From assembly GCA_964499695.1 (NCBI GenBank), contig CAZCMD010000002.1:15325-79324 (forward strand): 64,000 nucleotides of DNA, given 5' to 3'. The DNA comes from JAAZBV01 sp964499695 (GTDB lineage Bacteria; Desulfobacterota; DSM-4660; Desulfatiglandales; HGW-15). The notes beneath the pieces were generated by a model that worked only from the letters and a program-made list of their open reading frames with translations, made no database searches and was not told where the DNA came from. The position numbers were made by a program, and so were the translations under genes. Below are positions 26,307-35,323 of the stretch, in pieces (position 1 is the stretch's first letter; the number at the start of each line of letters is the position of its first letter).

Positions 26307-27469
26307 TGATCAATTATTCTATGCATTTAAACAATAAAATAAAAACCTGTATCAGCTCACCTGGATTTTTGATAGCTCTTGCGATTATTATATTTTTATC
26401 AGGGTGCGGAGAAAATAAAGAGGCTTCTGAATCAGCATCTGCAAAAAAAAACATACCCAGGGTAAAGGCCGTCAAGGTAGCGCCTTCATTTATCTCAAAA
26501 ACAATAGAGCTGACAGGTTCGGTTGTTCCCTATCGTGTTGCGGCACTTTCGTCCCCTGCTGAAGGTCCGGTTGCAGGGCTTCGTGTGCGTGAAGGCGATC
26601 GTGTTTCCGCTGGGGAGGTATTGCTTACAATCGGAAGAAAGATGGGGGTTGAGGCATCAATTGTTTCCCTCAGAGAAGAGTTGAAAAAAGAGGAGGACAA
26701 CCTTAAAAGGGTCCGCCAGCTTGTTGAAAGCGAAGCGATCCCCAGTGAACAGCTTGATCAGGCAAAGGCCGCTTATGAAAAGGTTCTGGCACTGCTTGTA
26801 AAGGCTGAAGAAACCGCCAACGATTATATTATAACAGCCCCCTGGCCAGGAGTGGTATCAAGTGTAAATGTCAAAGATGGCCAATTTGTTTCACCGCGTA
26901 CTGCGCTTCTTGAGATATATGACCCTGCGAGCATGGTTATAAACACAGAGGTTCCGGAGGATTATTCAACTGAAATTATAAGAGGAATAGCGGTTGAGGT
27001 GAGGCTGGATGCCTATCCCGGAAAAATATTTAATGGAAAAATTGAGAGGGTTTACCCTTATCTGGACAGTCAAATGAGAACAAGGAGAGTGGAGGTAAAC
27101 ATAGAAAAATCTGTCAACCTGCTTCCTGGCATGTTTGCCAGGTTGAAAGCAATGCTTGAAACATTTGAGGATGCGATCACAGTGCCTTCAGAGGCGTTGA
27201 TCAATACAAAAAAAGGTATTACCGCCTTTGTGATAGAAGATAATAAGGCAGTATCAAGAATAGTCAGCACAGGTATTGAATCAGGTAATAGTGTGCAGAT
27301 CCTGTCTGGCATCAAAGCCGGTGATTCGGTCATTGTTTCGGGAAACGACAAACTCAAGGAGGGAATGGAAGTCGGGCTTATAAAAGATGAAAAGACCGGG
27401 GATAAAAAAGCACAGGAGTTAAGCGACATGCCAATGAAGAAAACAGGCGAGGGGGACGAGGACAAATGA
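26306..27469 (+). CDS. RND efflux periplasmic adaptor (MFP) lipoprotein
   Basis: A 387-residue membrane fusion protein with lipobox 'LSGCG'. It has split lipoyl/barrel-sandwich halves ('GPVAGLRVREGDRVSAGEVLL' and 'APWPGVVSSVNVKDGQFVSPRTALL') with a helical hairpin between, then beta-barrel and membrane-proximal domains. It bridges the RND pump to the TolC-type channel. GGAGG precedes the ATG, and its end overlaps the pump gene by ATGA. Confidence 0.9.
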   Translation: MINYSMHLNNKIKTCISSPGFLIALAIIIFLSGCGENKEASESASAKKNIPRVKAVKVAPSFISKTIELTGSVVPYRVAALSSPAEGPVAGLRVREGDRVSAGEVLLTIGRKMGVEASIVSLREELKKEEDNLKRVRQLVESEAIPSEQLDQAKAAYEKVLALLVKAEETANDYIITAPWPGVVSSVNVKDGQFVSPRTALLEIYDPASMVINTEVPEDYSTEIIRGIAVEVRLDAYPGKIFNGKIERVYPYLDSQMRTRRVEVNIEKSVNLLPGMFARLKAMLETFEDAITVPSEALINTKKGITAFVIEDNKAVSRIVSTGIESGNSVQILSGIKAGDSVIVSGNDKLKEGMEVGLIKDEKTGDKKAQELSDMPMKKTGEGDEDK

Positions 27470-30400
27470 AACTTACAAAATATGCGGTAACACGTCCATT
27501 GGCAACCAGTGCAATATTACTTGCATTGACTGTCCTTGGCCTCTACGGGTTATGGCGGCTGCCTGTGGATTTTCTCCCCAGCATAACCTATCCAATGATC
27601 AAGGTGCATATCTGGTGGAGGGGCGCAACACCGGAAGAGATAGATAAAAACATTGCTGACCCTGTTGAGCGGCAGATGGCCACTGTTGATGATCTGGATT
27701 ATCTTGAGTCTTCATCAATAGAGGGCATGTATACGCTTCAGGCAAACTTCAAATATGGTGTGAATGTTGATGTAGCCTACCAGGATGCAATGGCTGCAAT
27801 GGCCCGTGTGGCAAGGGAACTCCCTAAAGAGATGGACCCGCCTGTAATAATAAAGTCTGACCCATCGCAACTACCGGTTGTCCAATTGACAATAAGCGGC
27901 GATAAATGGGACCTTGTACAATTACGCACATGGGTGGATGACTGGCTTCAGGATCAGTTGCTTGCGGTTCAGGGTGTGGCTGGAACAGAAGTTGTTGGAG
28001 GGCTCAAGCGTGAAATACGTGTTCATCTTAACCGTGACGCACTCGAAAAATTCGGTATTGGCCTCAATGATGTATTGAAACGGCTGAGGGAGGAAAATAT
28101 TGAGCAGTTCGGCGGACGCATAACAGTCGGCACCAAAGAGATCATAGCCCGTACCATGGGAGAATACAAATCTCTTGATGAAATAAGGAATGTCCTCGTA
28201 TCAAGAAAAGGGGACTCAAAGATATATGTAAGGGACGTGGCAGAGGTCCTGGATTCCAATGAGGAGGTGCGTGTTATTACCCGCCTTGATGGTAACGCAT
28301 GTGTCAAGCTGAGCGTGCTGAAACAGTCCAGTGCAAATACTGTAGAGGTGGCAGAGGCGGTAAACAGGAGGATAAAGGAACTAAGGCCGGAATTACCTGA
28401 AGGGTTAACCCTGGGAATGGTGGAAAATCAGGCAGATTATATCGGAGCGGCTATTGACGGGGTCCGCAATGCCGCGTTTGAAGCTGCACTGCTGGTAATT
28501 TTAATAGTCTGGCTTTTCCTTGGCTCATTCAGGCAGGTGCTTGTGATAACGGCCGCATTGCCGTTAACCCTGCTTTTAAATTTCGGGCTCATGAAACTTG
28601 GTGGTTTCTCTCTGAACATCTTCTCTCTTGGCGGCCTGGTTATTGCTATCGGTGTTCTGGTGGATAACTCCATAGTTGTAATCGAGACAATCACACGTAA
28701 AAGGCATGAAAACCCGGATGAACCGATCAGTGCGGTGGTGACAGGTTCCACATCTGAGGTAGGCCCCGCAATAGTAGCTGCCACACTTTCATTTCTGGCC
28801 CTGTTTCTTCCATTTTTACTTGTGCCGGGGCTTGTCAGTCTGCTTTTCAGGGAACTGATTCTTGTAATCGCGGGTATCGTCATTGTAAGCCTTATAATGG
28901 CTGTTACTGTAACTCCGATGATTTCATCAATACTTATCGGAAAACATCGTAAGCAAAGGCTTTCACGTTTTGAACTTGCCTTTGACCGGATAACCGGTGC
29001 ATATGGGCGTATCCTGGAAACAGCCATCAAAGGGCGATGGATCGTTGCTGCTATATTTTTTATTATCTTAGTCCCAGGGATAATGGTTATAGGCCGTATC
29101 GGAAGCGAGTTTCTGCCTCAGATGGATGACGGCCGCATCATGGTTAAGGTAAAACTTCCGACCGGGGCATCACTGGCTGAGACCAACAGCGTCCTCTCAC
29201 AGCTTGAAAAGGCAATCGGCAAAGATGATCGTATTGAAAGCATCTTCACTCTCTCTGGCGGAAAGGTATGGGGACTCTATACATATGAAATAGCAAATGA
29301 AGGGGAGCTTAACATACAGCTTGTCCCGAGGCATTCTCGAAATGTTTCGACCAGCGAATATATTGAGTACCTCAGGCCTGTTGCAGACAAAGTGCCCATT
29401 GCAGGGGCAAAGGCTATGGTCTCACAGATGAAGCTGAAAGGCATTAGAAAGCTGGGTGACGCCGACATTGAGGTAAAAATTAAAGGCCAGGAAATCGGGC
29501 AGTTATATGCCATTGCCGGAGAGATGGCTGCTGTTATGAACAGGCTGAAACACTTCACCAATGTTTATGTATCCATGGATATGACCAAACCGGAATATCA
29601 GGTGGTTGTGGACAGGGTCAGGGCAGCGGAACTTGGCATACAGGTTTCGGATGTAGCAGAGTCTCTGCGTACCCTTGTTTCGGGTAGTGTGGCAACACGT
29701 TTCAGGGATGGTGATGAGTATTACAATATCCGGGTTATGATTCCTGAAAAAGATATTGTCTCCAGGTCTGACCTTGAAAATTTGCCATTAAAATCCTTAC
29801 ATAGCGGATATTTACGCGTTAAGGATGTGGCAAGGGTGCTTAAAGCAGCAGGGCCAGTTGAAATTGTGCGTGAAGATCAGATCAAACAGGTCATTGTCCG
29901 GGGTGATGCATCCGGCGTCAATGTCGGACAGGCGCTGGAAGAACTTAAGAGGTCAATGGCTAATATAAGTATACCGGTCGGTTATGACCTGACATACGGC
30001 GGGCAGGCGCAGATGATGGACGAAATGAAACAGAACGTTCTTTCTGTCCTTGTATTTGCGGTCTTCTTCTCCTTTATTGTCCTTGCTGTCCAGTTCAATA
30101 GTATCAGGCTTCCAGCTCTTATTCTGGGAAGTGTCCCATTTTGTCTGGCGGGTCTTGTCTTTATCATGCTTTCAACCGGTTTGCCATTTGGAGCCACGGT
30201 GATTATAGGCGTTCTTGTTATTATAGCAGCGGTTGTAAACGATGGAGTTCTTTTGCTTAGCTTTGCCAATGAGATGCAGTCACAGGAAAAAATAACACCG
30301 GCAGAAGCAGTAGTAAGGGCGGCAAAGATACGTCTTAGGCCAAGGGTAATGACAACAATAAGCGTTATTGTTGGTTTCATTCCGCTTGCGCTTGCCATTG

Positions 30401-30558
30401 AAGAGGGAGGGGACATGCTCCAACCCATGGCAGTTGCCGCTATCGGGGGGTTAATCATGGAAATGCTTGAGGCCTTGTTTTTAATGCCATGCATGTATGT
30501 CATGGCATCGGGAAAAATTAAAAAAGGAGAGTTTGATAATGCCGCAAATCAAAATTAA
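27466..30558 (+). CDS. RND-family efflux transporter (AcrB/MexF-like, HAE type)
   Basis: A 1030-residue RND permease with the twelve-helix, two-fold repeated plan. 'AVTRPLATSAILLAL' is the first helix, 'GGLVIAIGVLVDNSIVVIE' is helix 4 with the conserved Asp (the second acid is Asn), and 'VIIAAVVNDGVLLLSF' is helix 10. Large periplasmic loops follow helices 1 and 7. It extrudes substrate by proton antiport. The CusA-type periplasmic Met triad is not obvious. The ArsR upstream and thioredoxin downstream suggest a metalloid-linked role, but substrate cannot be read from sequence. Confidence 0.9.
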   Translation: MKLTKYAVTRPLATSAILLALTVLGLYGLWRLPVDFLPSITYPMIKVHIWWRGATPEEIDKNIADPVERQMATVDDLDYLESSSIEGMYTLQANFKYGVNVDVAYQDAMAAMARVARELPKEMDPPVIIKSDPSQLPVVQLTISGDKWDLVQLRTWVDDWLQDQLLAVQGVAGTEVVGGLKREIRVHLNRDALEKFGIGLNDVLKRLREENIEQFGGRITVGTKEIIARTMGEYKSLDEIRNVLVSRKGDSKIYVRDVAEVLDSNEEVRVITRLDGNACVKLSVLKQSSANTVEVAEAVNRRIKELRPELPEGLTLGMVENQADYIGAAIDGVRNAAFEAALLVILIVWLFLGSFRQVLVITAALPLTLLLNFGLMKLGGFSLNIFSLGGLVIAIGVLVDNSIVVIETITRKRHENPDEPISAVVTGSTSEVGPAIVAATLSFLALFLPFLLVPGLVSLLFRELILVIAGIVIVSLIMAVTVTPMISSILIGKHRKQRLSRFELAFDRITGAYGRILETAIKGRWIVAAIFFIILVPGIMVIGRIGSEFLPQMDDGRIMVKVKLPTGASLAETNSVLSQLEKAIGKDDRIESIFTLSGGKVWGLYTYEIANEGELNIQLVPRHSRNVSTSEYIEYLRPVADKVPIAGAKAMVSQMKLKGIRKLGDADIEVKIKGQEIGQLYAIAGEMAAVMNRLKHFTNVYVSMDMTKPEYQVVVDRVRAAELGIQVSDVAESLRTLVSGSVATRFRDGDEYYNIRVMIPEKDIVSRSDLENLPLKSLHSGYLRVKDVARVLKAAGPVEIVREDQIKQVIVRGDASGVNVGQALEELKRSMANISIPVGYDLTYGGQAQMMDEMKQNVLSVLVFAVFFSFIVLAVQFNSIRLPALILGSVPFCLAGLVFIMLSTGLPFGATVIIGVLVIIAAVVNDGVLLLSFANEMQSQEKITPAEAVVRAAKIRLRPRVMTTISVIVGFIPLALAIEEGGDMLQPMAVAAIGGLIMEMLEALFLMPCMYVMASGKIKKGEFDNAANQN

Positions 30559-31033
30559 AACCATTGTGAAAGGGAATAGAATTATTAAGGCGTTTAACAA
30601 TAAAACAGGTTTAGCGCATAAAGGGCTGTTAATTAATTCCGCACTTTTAGCGGCTCTGCTTTGCTGCCTTTTATTTATCACTTCCTGCGGAGACAGCTCC
30701 AAAGGGGAAATCCAGAATTCTTCGCCTATAAAGGCCGGTCAAAAACTTCCCAGGCTTCTTGACCTGGGTTCCGGCACCTGTATTCCATGCAAGATGATGG
30801 CTCCTATCCTTGATGAGCTTTCAGCAAAATATAAAGGTGTTTTTGATGTTGAATTTATTGATGTAAGGGATGAACAAAGCAGGCCCCTTATTGATTTATA
30901 TAGAATAAGGGCAATCCCAACCCAGATATTTCTGGATTCCAATGGAAAGAAACTGTGGAGGCATGAAGGTTTTATTTCAAAGGATGATATCCTTAACAAA
31001 TGGAAAGAGCTTGGATACTCATTCAAAATATAA
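30539..31033 (+). CDS. Thioredoxin-fold lipoprotein
   Basis: A 164-residue exported thioredoxin-like protein. After a basic N-terminus, a hydrophobic segment ends in lipobox 'ITSCG'. The active site is 'CIPCKMMAPIL' and the cis-Pro lies in 'RAIPTQIFLDSNGKK'. The ATG at 30539 is chosen from AAGGAG upstream; the longer frame starts inside the RND gene. It overlaps the end of the RND gene, so it belongs to the pump operon. It is clearly a paralogue of the exported thioredoxin in the arsenic cluster (46481-46873), which shares 'C..CKMM.PIL', 'RA.PTQ.F' and 'RH.GF.S..DI'. Confidence 0.88.
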   Translation: MPQIKIKTIVKGNRIIKAFNNKTGLAHKGLLINSALLAALLCCLLFITSCGDSSKGEIQNSSPIKAGQKLPRLLDLGSGTCIPCKMMAPILDELSAKYKGVFDVEFIDVRDEQSRPLIDLYRIRAIPTQIFLDSNGKKLWRHEGFISKDDILNKWKELGYSFKI

Positions 31034-31051
31034 AGATGCATCTAAATTCAT

Positions 31052-31840
31052 ATGATTAATTTCCCGGACATCAGCCCATATATTTTAAAAATCGGCCCCT
31101 TCCAGTTGAGATGGTACGGCCTTATGTACCTGCTTGGGTTTCTGGCTGCATATTTCCTGATAAAATATCAGGAGAAAAAGAGGCCTGTTGGCCTGACTAC
31201 TCCCTTGATTCATGACCTCCTGTTTTATCTCATACTGGGGCTAATGGCAGGTGCAAGACTCGGATATATCCTTTTTTACCAACACATGAATTTAATGGAT
31301 TATGTTTTAAATCCTGTTGAGATCATAGCGGTCTGGCATGGAGGCATGTCCTTTCATGGCGGGCTTTTGGGCACAATTGCTGCCGGATTGCTGTTTGCGA
31401 ATAAAAACAGATTCTCATTCTGGAAAATAGCTGACCGGGTAATTCTTGCAGCGCCTATCGGCCTTGGTCTAGGCAGGATCGGAAATTTCATAAATGGAGA
31501 ACTCTATGGCCGCGTTTCAGATCTGCCATGGGCTATGGTATTCCCGGATGGAGGCCCTCTGGCCAGGCACCCATCTCAACTATATGAAGCATTTTTCGAA
31601 GGACTTGTATTGTTTCTGATACTGTTCTGGTTAAGCATGAAGAAAATACCGGGAGGTTTTCTTCTGGGCGTATTTTTTCTAGGATATGGGATGTTTCGTT
31701 TTTGTATAGAATTTTTCAGAGAACCGGACGAACAGATAGGCTTTATCCTGGAGCATTTATCAATGGGGCAGATACTTTGTATTGTTATGGTTGTTCTTGG
31801 AATCTTTATCTTATTATTAAAAACAGGAAAAAGAAAATAA
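31052..31840 (+). CDS. lgt: Prolipoprotein diacylglyceryl transferase
   Basis: A 262-residue inner-membrane enzyme that transfers diacylglycerol from phosphatidylglycerol to the lipobox Cys of prolipoproteins. The Lgt signature 'GRIGNFINGELYGR' and the conserved 'AVWHGGMSFHGGLLG' and 'HPSQLYEA' segments are present, in about seven membrane helices. It follows the thioredoxin gene by 18 bases. The upstream operon encodes three lipoproteins, which makes the neighbour fitting though Lgt is a housekeeping enzyme. Confidence 0.95.
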   Translation: MINFPDISPYILKIGPFQLRWYGLMYLLGFLAAYFLIKYQEKKRPVGLTTPLIHDLLFYLILGLMAGARLGYILFYQHMNLMDYVLNPVEIIAVWHGGMSFHGGLLGTIAAGLLFANKNRFSFWKIADRVILAAPIGLGLGRIGNFINGELYGRVSDLPWAMVFPDGGPLARHPSQLYEAFFEGLVLFLILFWLSMKKIPGGFLLGVFFLGYGMFRFCIEFFREPDEQIGFILEHLSMGQILCIVMVVLGIFILLLKTGKRK

Positions 31841-32056
31841 GATGAGATTGCAGTTTAATTTTTTTTTTAAATAAGCCACAGGAATTCACAGAGGTTTGTA
31901 TAAATCCCCTGCTTTAATATCACCTCTTGTGTGTGTCGAAAACCTTTTAAAGGAAAGCGCCATTTTATCGAGCTTTTAAATTTACACAAAATGTTTTATA
32001 CTATTTCATTTCATGGTAGGTATCGATTTACTTAATGGTCAGGAAGGAAGGATATA

Positions 32057-33340
32057 ATGTTGTCCAGATTATTTCCGCTAGATATCAAACTGAGAAGCTA
32101 CATTCCATATTCAACATTTGAAAGAATACCTCTAAAAATCCCAATATACCTGATTATCTTCTTTAACATTCTTGGGAGCTTCTCGTTTCAGAGCTGCTCT
32201 TCAGAAGGAAGCAAGAATGAGTATAAAACAATTCGAGCTGCTAAGCAAACCTTCTCCCTTACAGTTACCGCCCTTGGTACAGTTAAACCTCAGGTAGGCG
32301 CGGAGGTGCGCCTTGGCTCTCGCATATCCGGTAAAGTCGAGCACCTTCGTGCCAATGTAGGCAATTTTGTAGAGAAAGGACAGATCATTGCAGAGATTGA
32401 AAAAGATGAATTAAAGGCGACTGTCGAAAAGCAGCAGGCTTTGCTGAGCATTGCCGAAATCAATCTTACAACAAGGACAACACTAGGCCCTGTAGTAATA
32501 GAGAAGGCCGAAGCCGATTTAAATCAATTCAGGTCGATCTATGAACTGAAAGCTATAGAATATGAAAGGGAAAAGATCCTTTTTGATGAAAATTACACAT
32601 CCAAGCAGGTTTTCGACCAGTCAAGTGAGGCCCTCTTAGTGGCTAAGGCTCAGTTTGAGGCTAGTTCCAAAACGCTGGAGTTGGCAAGAAATACGCTCAA
32701 TGAAGATTTAAAATTACTAAACGCTGAGGTTGAAAGTGCTCGGGCTTCTGTGAAAATCTCTGAGGCGGCATTGTTGTACGCAACCTTGCGTGCCCCTATT
32801 TCAGGAATTATTGCCTCTGTCTCAACGCAAGAAGGTGAAACTGTAGCCGCAGGTTTAAACGCACCCACATTTGTGACAATTATTGATCTTGATCGACTTC
32901 ATGTTGAGGCGTATATAGATGAGATCGATATCGGCAAGATCAAGATTGGCCAGAAGGCCTCATTTACGGTTGAGGCTTTTCCTTCAATTGACATAGAGGG
33001 AGAGGTTGTTGGGATATATCCAGAGGCAATTCTCAAAGAAAATGTTGTTTTCTACAATGTTATGATTAAGAGCATGAAATCTTCTTCAGTTGATCTCCGG
33101 CCGGAAATGACTGCTAATGTTTCAATATTCCTCGAATCTCGCGAGGATGTTCTTGTAATAACAGCGAGTTCCGTTAAAAAATCGGGGGGTGTCAACTTTG
33201 TATATTTAATGGAGAATGGAAAACCGATAAGACGTGAGGTGAAAATTGGCTGGAAACAGGGTCGCTTCCTGGAAATAACAGAGGGTCTTAATGAAGGGGA
33301 TGAGGTGCTTGAAGATCAAAGCGCCTTTGAAGGAGGATAA
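32057..33340 (+). CDS. MacA-like periplasmic adaptor lipoprotein
   Basis: A 427-residue membrane fusion protein of the ABC (MacA/HlyD) type. A hydrophobic N-terminal segment (about 28-50) ends in a lipobox-like 'FQSCS'. The lipoyl halves are 'LGSRISGKVEHLRANVGNFVEKGQ' and 'LRAPISGIIASVSTQEGETV', with a long helical hairpin between. AAGGAAGGA precedes the ATG. It stands ahead of two FtsX-type permeases and an ATPase in one operon, so it is the adaptor of a MacAB-like exporter. Confidence 0.85.
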   Translation: MLSRLFPLDIKLRSYIPYSTFERIPLKIPIYLIIFFNILGSFSFQSCSSEGSKNEYKTIRAAKQTFSLTVTALGTVKPQVGAEVRLGSRISGKVEHLRANVGNFVEKGQIIAEIEKDELKATVEKQQALLSIAEINLTTRTTLGPVVIEKAEADLNQFRSIYELKAIEYEREKILFDENYTSKQVFDQSSEALLVAKAQFEASSKTLELARNTLNEDLKLLNAEVESARASVKISEAALLYATLRAPISGIIASVSTQEGETVAAGLNAPTFVTIIDLDRLHVEAYIDEIDIGKIKIGQKASFTVEAFPSIDIEGEVVGIYPEAILKENVVFYNVMIKSMKSSSVDLRPEMTANVSIFLESREDVLVITASSVKKSGGVNFVYLMENGKPIRREVKIGWKQGRFLEITEGLNEGDEVLEDQSAFEGG

Positions 33341-33342
33341 TA

Positions 33343-34563
33343 ATGACCCGAATAATACGAATTACCAGAGAATCATTTCGGATGGTGAGAAACAACAGGG
33401 TCCGGGGATTCATTATGATCCTGGGCATAGCAGTTGGAGTTGCTTCCCTCACAATGACGATCTGTGTGAGTCAGGGTGTGTATGAAAAAGTAATGGACAC
33501 TGTCAACAAGCAGGGGCTGGATCTGATACAGATACGGCCTGGTTCGGACAAATTTACCGGGGCTCCTTCGGGCAGCAGGGATGTTGTATCACTAGTCGAG
33601 GAGGATGTCGATGTTATCCGCCAACACGTTGGAAATATTGTAGCTATCTCGCCCGTAAAAGACCGCAAGGAAATTGAGGTAAAATATGGAGATAAGTTCA
33701 CCTTCACCAGGGTATTCGGTGTTACTCCGATATGGGCGCAGATCCGTGATTTTGACGCAAATAAAGGAAGCTTCATATCCGAGGAAGACATGTCTTTTTC
33801 TGCAAGGGTATGCCTCATCGGACAGATTGTAAAAAAGACCCTGTTCGGCGATGCTGATTCAATCGGTCAAACAATCAAAATCATGGATGTCCCGTTCACT
33901 GTCAAGGGAGAACTAGAGACAAAAGGAACAGGCGCTGAAGGGAGGGATCGGGACGACCGTATCATCATCCCAATTACTACTTACACAAACAGACTCTTCA
34001 GAGATATTCCTCTGACACAGATAGTTGTTACCGTGAAGGATACCGACAAACTCAACAAGACTGTCAAAGATATAAGCGCCGTGCTTCGCGAACGCCATAA
34101 GATCTCCCCCGGTGAATCGGATGATTTTGCCATGAGAACTCCCCAGGACCTTATCGACATGACCTATGGCGCCTCTCGATCCTTGTTACATGTGCTGATG
34201 GTAATCGCCGGAATAACTTTACTGATCGCTGGCATTATGATTATGAACATAATGCTTGCATCTGTTTCCGCGAGAAGGAGTGAAATAGGAGTTCGCAGGG
34301 CGCTTGGTGCGCGGAAGAATGATATACTCCGCCAATTTATAATAGAGTCTCTCCTCATCTCATTAATGGGGGGCATATTAGGAACTATCCTGGGATACAG
34401 CGGTTCTATTATACTTTCGAGCATGAACGTAGCTGCAAGCAATCTTACACCCCTGGCTTTTGCAGCCGCCATTGTATCATGCAGTCTCATTGCGGTTATT
34501 TTCGGAATATACCCTGCAAGGAAGGCGGCAAACCTTAATCCTGTCGACATTTTGAGAGGTTAG
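33343..34563 (+). CDS. MacB-type ABC permease (first)
   Basis: A 406-residue permease with one N-terminal helix, a large periplasmic MacB_PCD domain (about 45-270) and three C-terminal helices of the FtsX domain. Conserved segments are 'MILGIAVGVASLTM', 'SARRSEIGVRRALGARKNDILRQF' and 'GIYPARKAANLNPVDIL'. It starts two bases after the adaptor gene. It lacks a fused ATPase; the ATPase is the next gene. Confidence 0.9.
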   Translation: MTRIIRITRESFRMVRNNRVRGFIMILGIAVGVASLTMTICVSQGVYEKVMDTVNKQGLDLIQIRPGSDKFTGAPSGSRDVVSLVEEDVDVIRQHVGNIVAISPVKDRKEIEVKYGDKFTFTRVFGVTPIWAQIRDFDANKGSFISEEDMSFSARVCLIGQIVKKTLFGDADSIGQTIKIMDVPFTVKGELETKGTGAEGRDRDDRIIIPITTYTNRLFRDIPLTQIVVTVKDTDKLNKTVKDISAVLRERHKISPGESDDFAMRTPQDLIDMTYGASRSLLHVLMVIAGITLLIAGIMIMNIMLASVSARRSEIGVRRALGARKNDILRQFIIESLLISLMGGILGTILGYSGSIILSSMNVAASNLTPLAFAAAIVSCSLIAVIFGIYPARKAANLNPVDILRG

Positions 34564-34584
34564 TGAGAAAGTGAGGGACGAAGC

Positions 34585-35247
34585 ATGATCAATATAAAAG
34601 ACATTGAGAAAACCTATATAAAGACTTCTGTCGAAACCCATGTACTGCGCGGTGTAACCTTTTCTATTCAGCGCGGGGAATATGTGGCAATCATGGGAGC
34701 ATCAGGTTCCGGCAAATCCACACTTATGAACATTATCGGTTGCCTCGATAAGCCTACGAATGGCCAGTTTGAACTGGACAACATTAATGTATTACAACTG
34801 GACGATGATGCCCTTTCCGCGCTGAGGAACAAAAAGTTCGGGTTTGTATTCCAGCAGTTTTTTCTTTTGGAACGAACCACTGTGCTTGATAACGTTCTCT
34901 TACCGCTTATCTACACAGACAAATACCCTACTGATGCGATGCAACACGCTATGAAACTTCTGGCCAAAGTTGGACTGGAAGACAGGATGCAATATTATGC
35001 CAATGAATTGTCTGGGGGGCAACAACAAAGGGTAGCTATCGCTAGATCCCTGATCAATGATCCTGATATAATTCTGGCTGATGAGCCAACCGGCAATCTT
35101 GATTCGGAGAACGCGGCCGAAATCGTGGAAATTTTCAGTCGTCTTCATAAAGAGGGACGAACTATCATCGTTGTGACGCATGATCGGGCGGTAGCTGAGC
35201 ATGCGCAACGAATACTGGAACTCAAAGATGGACAGCTAAAGGGATAA
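34585..35247 (+). CDS. MacB/LolD-type ABC ATPase
   Basis: A 220-residue ATP-binding subunit. Walker A is 'GASGSGKST', the signature is 'LSGGQQQRVAIAR', Walker B is 'IILADEPTGNLD' and the switch His follows in 'VVTHD'. It belongs to the MacB/LolD/FtsE group that powers FtsX-type permeases without moving substrate across the inner membrane. It sits between two permease genes and probably serves both. Confidence 0.93.
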   Translation: MINIKDIEKTYIKTSVETHVLRGVTFSIQRGEYVAIMGASGSGKSTLMNIIGCLDKPTNGQFELDNINVLQLDDDALSALRNKKFGFVFQQFFLLERTTVLDNVLLPLIYTDKYPTDAMQHAMKLLAKVGLEDRMQYYANELSGGQQQRVAIARSLINDPDIILADEPTGNLDSENAAEIVEIFSRLHKEGRTIIVVTHDRAVAEHAQRILELKDGQLKG

Positions 35248-35323
35248 AGCACATTATCTGTGATTTTTTTGAGTTTCTTTGTAAGATAAACTCAATAGCA
35301 GATTGTCAATCCCGGAGATTTTC

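Noticed and set aside
28437..29030. Minus-strand ORF of 197 codons inside the RND pump gene
   Set aside because: It is a shadow of the RND coding frame and shows no protein-like pattern.
27466..30558. RND pump as a CusA-type copper/silver exporter
   Set aside because: The periplasmic Met triad and long Met/His-rich features were not seen, and the adaptor lacks the CusB metal-binding N-terminus.
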